A DNA stretch of 64,000 nt from Geosiphon pyriformis (Eukaryota > Glomeromycota > Glomeromycetes > Archaeosporales > Geosiphonaceae): contig JAAOMT010000263.1 of NCBI GenBank assembly GCA_016748015.1, positions 176,302-240,301 of the forward strand, written 5' to 3'. Numbering within the stretch: the first letter of the stretch is position 1; every line of letters starts with the position of its first letter. Both the position numbers and the translations under genes were made by a program. Shown here in pieces: positions 51,060 through 62,075 of this stretch. The notes beneath the pieces are model-generated. The model did no database searches and had not been told where the DNA came from. It worked only from the letters and a program-made list of their open reading frames with translations.

Positions 51060-51700
51060 CAAATATTATTATATATAGTTACTTATATATATTAATTAAT
51101 AATAATATTAATTAGTTATTTTATTTTTAAAATAGTTATTAATGTAATTATTAATTTGATTAATAACTTAATTATTAATTTAATTGTTAACTCAATTATT
51201 AATTTAATTATTAACTAAATTATTGACATAATTATTAATCTAATTATTAATTTTTTTTAAAAGTATATAAATAAATTTTCTTAAAATTATAAAAATGATT
51301 TATATACAGATTAAGTTTATTTAAAATAAAAATTAATACAATAATAACAACTTTTTTATTTTTTTTCACTATTTTTTTTCTTAATTTGTATAATTGTTAG
51401 TTTTTGTAAAATATATTAAATAAATATTTACTAAAAAATACAATTAATATTTAACATTAAATTTTAAGAACATCAATATAAAACATAAAATTATATTAAT
51501 ATATTATTTTTATTAACAGTACAGACTATTTTTCTATTTTTAAATTTTTTTGTTATTTTTTTAAAAAAATAATAACTTAAATATTTATAAAATTAATTTT
51601 ACATATTGAATTTTTATTAATTAAAGTTGAATTATTGTTTAATTATTTTATTATTATATAATACTGTTTTTTTTATTATATATAAATATGTTATATTTAA
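51060..51700 (+). repeat. LTR-A, copy 4
   Basis: A full-length match to the 55.7-kb copy, including the lead, the array, the TATA-like box, AAATATATTAAATAAATATT and the GACTATTTTTCTATTTTT segment near 51527. It lies between two LTR-B-related segments (50.83-51.04 and 51.70-51.88 kb) that resemble each other. Confidence 0.75.
51144..51251 (+). promoter_or_regulatory. 12-bp tandem array (9 units) with TATA-like box, LTR-A copy 4
   Basis: Nine uninterrupted 12-base units, the longest array in the window. TATAAA follows at 51266-51271. Confidence 0.8.
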
Positions 51701-51704
51701 TTAA

Positions 51705-52060
51705 TAATATAAAAAAAAACTTTTTTTTAAAAAAAATGTATTTTAATTTAAAATAATCAATTTAATTACAACAAAAAAAATTAAAGAAAAACTATTTTTG
51801 AAATTCAAATTTTTTTCAAAATTATTATTGTTTAAAATTTAGTATTTTGACTAATATTTTGAAATTACTAAATATTATTAAAAAGTTTACAGACAAAAAT
51901 TTCTGTAAAAAAATTAATTTTTCTACAAAATAATTATATAAAATAATTGATACAAAATTGGCTATTCTATTATAAATCCAATAACAAAAACAATTTAATA
52001 TATAGAAAAATACTTTGAAAATAAATTAACTTATTAAAAATTTATTAAATTTTATTAACA
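51705..52060 (+). repeat. LTR-B-related fragment with adjoining internal sequence
   Basis: 51.71-51.88 kb resembles 50.83-51.01 kb. 51.90-51.98 kb resembles the sequence after LTR-B at 59.36-59.47 kb: CTACAAAATAATTATAT against CTACAACATAACTACAT, and ATTGGCTATTCTATTATAA against the undecayed ATTGGCCATTCCACTTATAA. The differences are mainly C-to-T. Confidence 0.6.
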
Positions 52061-55000
52061 ACAGAATTAAAAACAAAATAACATTAATAATATTTTAAAA
52101 AATGATTAAAATTTTTAATAACACTATAAAATTGTTTTATTTATAGTATTAATATTATTCAACTTATTTAGATTAATATAATAAAACTTTTTTATAATAG
52201 AATTATTCAATCTATTAGTATTTAATATATTATTACAACTATTAATTTTACTATTTATTTTATTATTTTTAAAGTTTAACATATTTATGACCAAAAATTA
52301 GCAAATAAGTTAATTATATCAGCTTTAAAAACAAGTTTTTTAGTTAATATTTTTATAAATATAGATAAGTATAACTTTTTTTTTAATATTAAAGCAAATT
52401 TTTATTTTAGCTTTGTTTATAATTAAATTATCAGTAAAAAAGCCTATTAATTTTATAGTCATAAATAAAAGTCTATTAAAAAAAATAATTTACAAAAAAA
52501 CAGGACTAAAAAAAAGTAAAATATTTTTTCAGTTTTTATTAATTTTTGTTACAATTTTTTAAGTTTAAATTTTTATTTTATATTAAAACTATTGCTTTTT
52601 AATTTGGTTTTTTTGCTGGTTTTACTATAAATATATAAATTTAAGTAGTTTTCTTAAAATTTAAGCTGTAAAATTTGTTTGATTTAGTTAAATTTATAAT
52701 AATAAAAATTGGTTTTTTGATAAATTTGGTTGCTTTTTTTATAGTTTTTATGATTAATTTTATTATGAATATTTAAAAATCGTTTTAAATTTTTTAATTT
52801 TAATTAAATATATCATGAACTTAATTATTATTATACTTAAAAATTTTAATTAATTAAACATTAAGAATAAAATTTAAATTATAAAGTTTATAAATTTATA
52901 AATTATAATTTAATTGTTATTAGTTATAAAAATAAAATTATATTTAATAAAAATACAATTAAAAAATAATTGTATAAACATATAAAAAATAAACAAATTT
53001 TGTTAAATACTTTGATATATATATTTTAAATTCAGTTTTTTAATTGTTATTAATTATTAACAACTAATAATTTTGTAATATTATACATATATTATAAAAA
53101 TATATATTAATATTGTAATAAATAACAAAAAATCAAATAATTTTAATTTAATATTAAAATAATAGGTGTAAAATTTACATAACCTTTTATTAAACATAAC
53201 AATTTTGTAATATATACTTAGAAAAAAACATTAATTAATTAAATTATTATACAATTATAATATTTTATATTCAAAAAAAATTATAATATTTATATAATAT
53301 TAAATTTAAATTTAAAAATAACATTTAATAGATTGAAATTAATAAAATATTTAATTGTTATTTAATTATTATTTAGCTATAATTAATGTAATATTTTATT
53401 TGTAATTTTATTATTAATTGATTTGTTTACAATAATTTGTTAATTAAAATTTTCAAATTTTGTCTTTAGTCAATTTTTTGGTTATTTAATAATATAATAA
53501 TATATAAATATCTTTTTGTTAATTTGTTAATTATATTTGTAATTATTAATTATTATTAATTATAATATTTTTAATAATATTAACTTTAATATTAAATAGT
53601 GTTTTACTTATTTTATTAAACTAATAAAATATTGTAATTATATTATTTTGAGTTTAAAGCTATATTAGTATTATAAATTATTTTAAAATAGTTTAAAATA
53701 ATATATTAATTAATAAACAATAAAATAATTAAATTTAACTAAAAGAATCTTAAAAAAAAAGAAAATTAAGTTATTTATAAGCAATTTAATTAATATTATT
53801 ACAAATTAAAATAATAAGCTAATAAATAACAAAAATAATTTTTACAAAAAGCAAATTAAAAAGGTAAGTAATTGTTAAAAAAATCTGAAATTTGAAAAAT
53901 AGTTTGTGTTTATTAACAAAAAATAATACAATTAATATAATTGTATGTTTTTTTATTAGCAGTCTCGAAAACTCTACAAAAACAGAACAAAAAAATTGCA
54001 AAACATATGTTTTATTTAAAATTTCTTAAAATTTAATATAAATATTTATTGAAAATGTTTTTTATTACTATTTTTTATTTGCATTTAGTATAATTTTAAC
54101 TACCAACTATTTTTAAACAACACAATTATTATGTATTATATATAGATTGCACAATATAATCAAGCACTTAAACTAACAAAAATTATTTTATACTATATTA
54201 AAAAACTTTTTATTAATATTATATTTAAAAGTTTTTAACCAAAAAACTATTAACTTTAATTATTATTTCTAATAAATTATATACACCTATAATACATAAA
54301 TAATTCAACTATAATTACCATATTTTATTATTTTTTACTACTTTTTTTATTTTCTTCATATTTATATAGTATATTATTTAAAATCTAAATTTTATACATT
54401 ACAAAAATACAAAATACTTAACCATTTGCACAATTCTTTTATTAGCCATTTAAAATTCTTAAATCTGTTAAGAATATTTGCATATTACTTTTTATTTATA
54501 AAACTCTTACAAACAATTTTTTATTAGAATTTGGTATTTTTTTATTTAGAACTATTATTAAATATTGTTAAAAATGATTTGTTAATTTATTTTTGGTAAA
54601 TAAGAAGTTATTTTGTTCTTAATTAGGTATAAAAACAATAATTCTGTTTTTTTTACATTGCTATTATATTTATATATTTTTTGTAAATTTTCTATTTTGT
54701 TTATATATTAGCAATTTCTTGTTTATTATTTGGTATTTGTTTTAAAATTATGGTTTAAAAAATTATAATCAATTTAAGCTATTTACAATAGTTTTTATAA
54801 AAGTTCAATTTATATTATTTATAATATAATGAAATTTTTAGTTTTTTTTAATTTTTTTTCTTCCACTTAAGGTATAGTCAACATAAATATTATATATTAG
54901 ATGGGAATCTGTGCAATTTCATATAATCACGATCTTTTATATTAATTTATTTTAACAATTTTGTTAATAAATAGCTAATTATATAATATGTAGTAATTAA

Positions 55001-55720
55001 TACAAATAAAACAACTATTTTTTTATAATGTTTTAACAAATTATGGCCTAATTATTAATTATAATATAAAACTAAGATATTCTATAATAGTTATGAATCA
55101 TGTGTTTTCTATATATAATTAGCTATTAGAAACAACTATTATAAAAATCAGAAAAAAATATTAATTATAACAATACAATTAGTATTAAAATTATGATCAA
55201 TAACTTTTTAAAAAAAATAAAAAAATAAAAAATAAAAACAGCTCAACAACATTTTTTTAAAGTGTTTTTTTAATAATAAAAACCCAAAACAGTTTAACAG
55301 CTATTAAAGCAAATTTTTTTGCTTTAAATAAAGTTTTTCTTATTTAAAGTTTTTTTCAAATATTTAGTTAAATTTTAGCATAATTGTTATAATTATAAGA
55401 AGTTTTAATATTTTTAACAAAAAACTATCAGCAAAGCTATTTTTTATTGTTAAATCCTTTTTTTGCTTAAATAACTAAAAAAATAAAACAAAAAAATTAA
55501 TTTTTTCTATATTTAAAACAAACAGCCTTTTTAAAATACAAAAAAAAAATGTTTTTGATATTTTTATCAATCTTATAATAACTATATTAGTTATAATATA
55601 TAATTTTAATCAGATTATAAATAATAGTAATAGCAATAAATTTGTTAAAACTAAATTAATTAATATATAAATAAGTTGCTTAATATTATTATGATTAAAA
55701 CTTTTACTTTTTAGTTTTAT
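52061..55720. other. Extremely AT-rich stretch, unassigned
   Basis: No motif could be followed. A slightly less AT-rich patch near 54.88-54.95 kb has no recognised content. Confidence 0.45.
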
Positions 55721-55724
55721 TTAT

Positions 55725-56335
55725 TTATTTAGCCATAGTTAATCATTTATATTAGCCATTAATATTATTAATTAGCCACCCTATTTTTAAAAGTAGTTAT
55801 TAATATAATTATTGACTTAATTATTGACTTGATTATTAATTTAATTATTAACCAAATTATTAATATAATTACTAACTTAATTATTGATTTTTTTTTAAAA
55901 ACATATAAACAAAACTTTTTAAGACTATAAAAATTTATTTATACTTAAATTAAATTCATTCAAAGCAAAAATCAAAACAATAATATAATTTTTTCATTTT
56001 TTTTCAAATTTTTATTTCTTTTTTAATTTATATAATTATTAGTTATAAAATATATTAAATAAATATTTATTAAAAAATACAATTAATATTTAATATTGAA
56101 TTCTAAAAACACTAATAAAAAACATAAACTTATATTAATGTATTATTTTTTGTTAAAAATATAAATCATTTTTCTATTTACAGATTTTTTTGTTATTTTT
56201 TGAAAAAAATAATAATTAAGATATTTATAAATTAATTTTATTTGTTTATTAAAATTAAATTATTTTTTTATTATTTTTATTGTTATATAATATTGTTTTT
56301 TTGTGCTATTTATTAACTTGTTATATCTAATTATT
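55725..56335 (+). repeat. LTR-A, copy 5 (probable 5' LTR)
   Basis: Contains all family parts: GCCACCCTATTTTTAAAA, the array, the TATA-like box, then AAATATATTAAATAAATATT and a CATTTTTCTATTTACAGATT segment. It is followed by the segment that starts the Gypsy internal region at 25.66 kb, so it should be a 5' LTR. Confidence 0.75.
55805..55888 (+). promoter_or_regulatory. 12-bp tandem array (7 units) with TATA-like box, LTR-A copy 5
   Basis: Seven exact-length units, for example TTAATTATTGAC, TTGATTATTAAT and CAAATTATTAAT. TATAAA follows at 55904-55909, 16 bases after the array. Confidence 0.8.
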
Positions 56336-57855
56336 ACAATATATTAAATTTTATTTAATTATTACCAGTTTTAAAAACAAAACAAGTAATATTTTACATA
56401 TAATTTTATTTAATTAATTTATTAAGTTATTTAATTTTAAAAATTAGATTAATAAAATAAAAACTAAAGTGTTTTTAAAAAATACTAATTTTAATATTTA
56501 AATAATAATTACAAATTTCAAAAAATTTTTAAGTAATTTTTACTTTTGTGTTTAATAAAACTGCAAATATTAAATTAATTTCTATTAAAACTGTATTTTT
56601 AATTATTAATATAAAGTTTATTAGTTAATAACATGATAATATTTTTTATTTTAAGTTTTATATATTTTTTAATATTGTTTTAACATATTAATTAATTATA
56701 ATAAAAAAACAATATTAAAATTTCTTTTTTAAATAAAAAAAGTTATTATATTAAGAATTATATTCAAAATCAAATTAGTTAATTTTTTTGGCTAAATTAA
56801 ATTGGTTTCTCAAATAAATGGCTTTTAAATTTTGTTTAATAATTAAAATATATTATTATTATTATTATTATTATAATTAATACTTTAAAAAAAATTATAT
56901 TTAATAAAAAATTCTTAGTTTTTTGTGTTTTTTTAAGTATTAAGATTTAAATTATTTGGCTTTTAAGTATAATTTTATTTATAAAAACTTTTACTTAAGT
57001 TATAATTAATTTTTAAATTTTTTAAAATTAATTTATTAGTATAAAATTATATACAAAAACTGTTATTTTTTTTTGGTTTTTTGGCTTATTATTATTGATA
57101 AATTTATAATTAAATTAAAATTAATTTTTTTAAAATTTTAGTTAACAAGTTGTTTTTGTTAATTAGATTTATTATTAAGTTTATTAGCTTTTTAATTGAA
57201 TAATTATAATATTAATAAATATTTTATTTGTTAAAATTATTAAAGTAAAAAAAAAGTAATTAAAATAAAAAAATTTTTGTTAATAAAAAAATAGTTGCTA
57301 AAATAATAATTATATAAAAACTTTAAATTATTTAGTTTAATACAAATATAATAGTTAAATAAACAGAAAATTTAGTTTTAAATAATATTATTTGTGTTAA
57401 TATTATAATTAAAATATATAAGTTAAATAAGTTTATTTTATAATTTAATATAGTATAAATTTAACTAATTTAAATAACTAGTAAAATATAAAAATTACTA
57501 AATTGTATTTATATTAAAATATATATTTTGTTATATTATAATAAATAAATAAAAATAAAATAAAATTTAAATAAAAAAATTTTAAAAACTTTTAAAACTT
57601 AATAATTTAATATTATTTAAATAATTTAAAAAAATTTATTTATATAATTAATAAAAAACTTATAATTAAATTAATTAAATTATTAATATAATTTGATTAA
57701 TAATTAATCTAGAAAATAAATTAGTTAATTATATAATATTAATAATTAATACATAATCAAAACAATTAAATTAAATATTATAGATAAAAATAACATAATT
57801 TTAATTATAATTTTTTATTTTATTTTATTTAATAAGTACAGTTTAACTGTTACTT
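56336..57855 (+). mobile_element. Gypsy internal fragment after LTR-A copy 5
   Basis: Its first 70 bases match 25.66-25.73 kb (ATTACCAGTTTT, AAAACAAAACAAG), and weaker similarity continues. No protein is readable; by position it would be the leader and gag part. A TTA-type microsatellite lies at about 56850-56874. It stops where the 3' end of LINE copy 5 begins. Confidence 0.55.
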
Positions 57856-58664
57856 AATATATAGAAACAAATAAATGAATCAAATTAAATATGATTTATG
57901 TATTTTTTATATATAACTAGTTATTTAAGCCAATCAAAATAATACTATACACTATAAGAACTTTTGCACTATTGTTTATATTAGAAAAAAACAAATATGG
58001 CCTATACAAATTCAAACTAACAGCAAAAAATTTAATAATACTAAGTAAATAAATCACTTTCTTAAACAAAAAACTAAACAAACCACTCAACAAATTAAAC
58101 ACTATATTTATATTATAGACCAGATTATTTTTCTCTATATTTGTCCTAAACTTAAATCTTAATAATTATAATTTATTATAATATTTATTAGCCAAATGGC
58201 AAATAAAATCAACTATTATAGATTTTATTCTCTTTTATTACCAAAAATTAATACCACCTTATCTATTTATTTCCTAAAAACAAAATCTTTGTATAAGACT
58301 ATATAAATGTTAATATTTAAAGCTTCTAAAGAAAAAGTGTTCAACACTAAAAATAATAAAACAAAACAATCTTCTACCAAATATTTTTACAGTTCAATAT
58401 AACCAAAAAAAATATTAGAGCATACAAAAATATCTTTAAAACAAATAAAAACATGATTAGACAACTTAATATTATTATATATTAAGCACAAAACACCTAA
58501 GTAATTCTTGTTATAAAGTCTTTTGTAAATAACAACTGGTAATCTCTTATAAATAGCCTATATCAAATATATGTACAAAGCAGTTGACTTTTCATTGGTG
58601 AATTTAACCAATATGTGAAAATCTAAATGCTATTACCAGACGAAATTAGAGATATTATTTAGCA

Positions 58665-59175
58665 TGAAATTATTTTTATTCTTATCATTAATTAGCATAT
58701 ATTATCATTTCAAATTATTACCTATTACATTAGCAAAATATTCAAAATTATTATTTAATTAATAATCCAATTTGTATATAACACAAATATAACCTAAGTG
58801 CAATGATCAATCATGCAATACCTCAAAATATGTAATATTCAAAAGTTTGCTGAAATTTGTAGAAATTTGCCAAAATAATTGACAGTTCACTGAAATATGT
58901 AATAGTTCACCAAAATATATCTTTAGTTTAGTGAAATTGTAGAAAAGAATAAAGTTCAAGTTCATAGAATAGTGTTATAATAAGTTGTATAAAAAAAGAG
59001 CTTCTCTCTTTAAGAAAATATATCTTACTTTAGATTTATTACTTAGAACCATTTCTACACACACAAAAAGAAATAAATATCAAATAATTCGAAAAACCAA
59101 ATTCTTTAATTATTGCACTTGGAAAAATTCCCAAAACTTAACTAACGTTTTAAAATTGATTAGCTACCAATTTCA
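58665..59175 (+). repeat. LTR-B copy 3, undivided
   Basis: The best-preserved LTR-B. It starts TGAAATTATTTTTATTC and may end at TTTCA (59171-59175), a TG...CA form, although the right end is provisional. It carries the repeat array and a TATA-like box, and is followed by less AT-rich internal sequence. Confidence 0.6.
58822..58993 (+). promoter_or_regulatory. Roughly 20-bp tandem array and TATA-like box in LTR-B
   Basis: Five or six degenerate units such as GTTCACTGAAATATGTAATA and GTTCACCAAAATATATCTT, then AAGTTGTATAAAAAAAGAGC with TATAAA at 58988-58993. Confidence 0.6.
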
Positions 59176-59246
59176 GTAAACTGTTAGTGACTCCAGGCCT
59201 GGATAGAAAACGTTTCCCTTGACAGAATTCTATTTCTTTTACATTT

Positions 59247-59278
<32 letters not shown>

Positions 59279-59640
59279 AATCATTAGGGTAGCCTACAAA
59301 CAAGATTCCTGTAGAAGAGTTGACTTTCACAGCAAAGTAACTATACATTTTTAGTGAGCTTCCAGATGAGCAATTCCTGGGAAAGAGTTGATGTTTACTA
59401 CAACATAACTACATAAAGCAACTGGCATAGAATTGGCCATTCCACTTATAAGCCCAGCAGTTCAAATTATAGGAGATAATTTGAAGATAAAATTCAGTTA
59501 TCGAAGGTTCAAACACTTCTCATAGTTGTGAATTAACAGCATTACAACAAACATACAAAAGCTAAGAAGAGACCAAAAATCTCTGGTAACAATGCCAAAA
59601 TAAAGCAGTATAATTCTAATTTATGTGCTGAATAAATAAA
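59176..59640 (+). mobile_element. LTR-B element internal fragment
   Basis: A less decayed stretch after LTR-B. The plus strand around 59.36-59.55 kb has a short coding-like run (NSWERVDVYYNIT, then HRIGHSTYKPSSSN) with one or two stops. The protein family was not recognised; by position it would be the 5' part of an LTR retrotransposon. A decayed relative lies at 51.90-51.98 kb. Confidence 0.5.
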
Positions 59641-60101
59641 CTGTTTAAAATTTTTGTATTAAAACCTATCTTTTACTAAGCATAATAAACAGTTCAATAG
59701 ATATTGTAAACAAAATAGCAAATATTGTCTAAAACTAATTGACTATCTGCTATTAAAACTTTTTTATGAACTCTAATAAGAAAAACCGAATATAACTGTA
59801 TAGTAACACAAGCAAAAACATCTGTCTAATTATTGCCCAAATCTCTAAAATAGTTTTTATCTTTATTTATCTTATAGAAATATTTTTTAACTTAACCAGA
59901 TTAGTTATATAATGTTTTTTTATCCAATATCTAAAGTCAGACTAACAAAGCTTAAGTTTTAACATATATGTATTTATAGCTGCTTGGCTATTTGTATACA
60001 AAACCACTAAACAAAATGAAAAAGCATATTCCAAGACCAAAACAATTATCTGTAATTCTAATAATATTGAAAATAATATCTCATACATCTTTATACCTAT
60101 A

Positions 60102-60894
60102 TTATTACTCATAAAAATTAGAAATTATAATAAATAAATAAAATAACTAATTAAAAATAGGTATAGTAAAAAAAAATTCCAGAATTTTAGGATTTCTGTT
60201 AAAAAAATTGAAAAATTTCAAGAAATTTTACATAACACAAATTATGTATATATAATAAAAGAGTTAAAAACAAAAAAAAACAGACTTAAATAGAACAATA
60301 CCTAGTAATAACTACTCATTCTATATTTTTTTCTTTAAAAAATAGTTTTCTATAATTTAAAATAGAATTACATCAATATTAATAAAATATTTAATTATCA
60401 TTCAATTTATATTATTATTGTTTGCTTCAGAATATTAATTACTTTTTCTATTATCAACAATTTATATTAATAATCTTCAATACTTAATTATACTAAAACA
60501 ATAGCTCTTAATTATGACTATTAAGAAAATAATAATTTTTTATTTTTTTTTATTTTTTTTATTTTATTTTGTTTTCTTTATTGTTTACTAATTGATTAAA
60601 AATATTAAGCACTAAGTAATTAATATCAAGAATAGCTTAATAAAAGACCTATAAAACAAAGATAAAAATTTAAAAATAGTTTACTAAAAAAACATAACTG
60701 TTAAAATAAACCAGTTACTATACTAAAAAACAAATTCATAAAAGAAACTATCAATTGAATCTCTGTTTATTATACAAAAGACTTAACCAAAACTTTTAGA
60801 CTCTAAAATCTTCAAAAATTATCAGCATCAATAGCTATTAAGCATCAAGTTACAGATTTGTTATTTGTTTTAAAACTTCAAATAATTACCTATA
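60102..60894. mobile_element. Unclassified insertion inside the LINE copy 5 RNase H
   Basis: The RNase H reading breaks after VNVVIG (minus strand, about 60.89 kb) and resumes at about 60.10 kb with the segment leading to the Glu helix. TACCTATA occurs at both borders (60094-60101 and 60887-60894), as an 8-bp target duplication would. Terminal inverted repeats are not convincing. The interior is AT-rich with poly-T blocks and no protein. Confidence 0.5.
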
Positions 60895-61660
60895 ACAACA
60901 TTCACTTTAATATTAGAAAAGTAAACTGTTGTCCTATTAGCCATCTTTGAAGTATTCAGATCTTTTAACGAACTATTAATATAAATATTAATTGTTTTAG
61001 ACAACAATTTATACAAATATTCATGAATATCTAAGAACTTATTTAAGCAAAAAAAATTTGAACAAACCAAATTAGCAACAATCTTATTAAATTCAACAAA
61101 AAGATTGTTCATATATACTGATGTTTTTTTAAATTATAAAAGTATTAAATATTTTGGGCTTAGCTTTTTTTAATATCAAAAAGTTTTCTAATCTATAACC
61201 AAACCATGCTTGTTTAATAAATAATCTCTAAAAACAATACCAAAATATTTTAAAGAATATACTATATCAAAATAATAAACATTTTTCAATATTTGAATAT
61301 TAAAAAACAGCTGGGTTTACAAAATGCATTAAACAAATTATTAGTCAAAAAAACTTAAGTGTTCAAAAAAATCTTAATAATTCTCATTAAAAAATTGTAT
61401 ATAGAATTAATTTTCAATTTGACTAAGTACTACAAAGAATTTAAAAGCACCAAAACTTGCAAATCCAAAGTATAGTGTTTGAACAATTGGCCAAGAATTC
61501 CAGCAAAATTAAAGAATCCAACTACCAAAACTATCTTAACTTTAGCTTACACTTGCTTAAAAAACTTCAAACTATATAGAGATAAGTGATATAAAGTCTT
61601 ATTAAAAAAATCATTTGGCAAATTGGCTTTAGATCTGAATCTCTTTTTTATTATAATATT

Positions 61661-62075
61661 TTATTTGTAATATATATTTTTAGATACAAAGCTGAATTGT
61701 ATTTGATAGCTAATTATAAGTTGCAAAACTGTTGAAACTAAATAAGCAAACTGTTTTTTTAACAATATCTTTTTAAAAATCATATTTGAAAAAAATCTAA
61801 TATCTGAGTATGCTTTAGCAAGACTTGGCTTAAATAAGCTTTCTGATGATAAAATTTTTTTTAGATATTTATAAGATTTACCAAACTTGGCCATAAAAAT
61901 TGGTTGGCTATTAATATGTAAAGAAGCTTTTATTATCTTCTGGTTAATAAAAATAGCTACTATCTTGTTATTATTAATAAAAATATTATTGATCCAAAAA
62001 AATTCACTTGTAATGTTCAAAATATACTGTGTTAATATTTAACTATTTCTTACTTATATTGTATTATTAACAAAA
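61661..62075 (-). pseudogene. LINE copy 5 reverse transcriptase part
   Basis: The active site at 62063-62074 reads FVNN (FVDD expected). The frame 62020-61661 follows with INNNKIVAI and YKYLKKIL, where YLGI is expected, and QFAYLVSTVLQLIISYQIQF, matching the end of the RT thumb region in copy 1. Confidence 0.78.

Noticed and set aside
51144-51251. CRISPR-like array
   Set aside because: The 12-bp units are contiguous without spacers, occur inside LTRs, and the genome is eukaryotic.
59176-59230. tRNA-derived primer-binding site after LTR-B
   Set aside because: The sequence after the proposed LTR end lacks a clear TGG-initial match that I could tie to a tRNA, and the LTR end itself is provisional.
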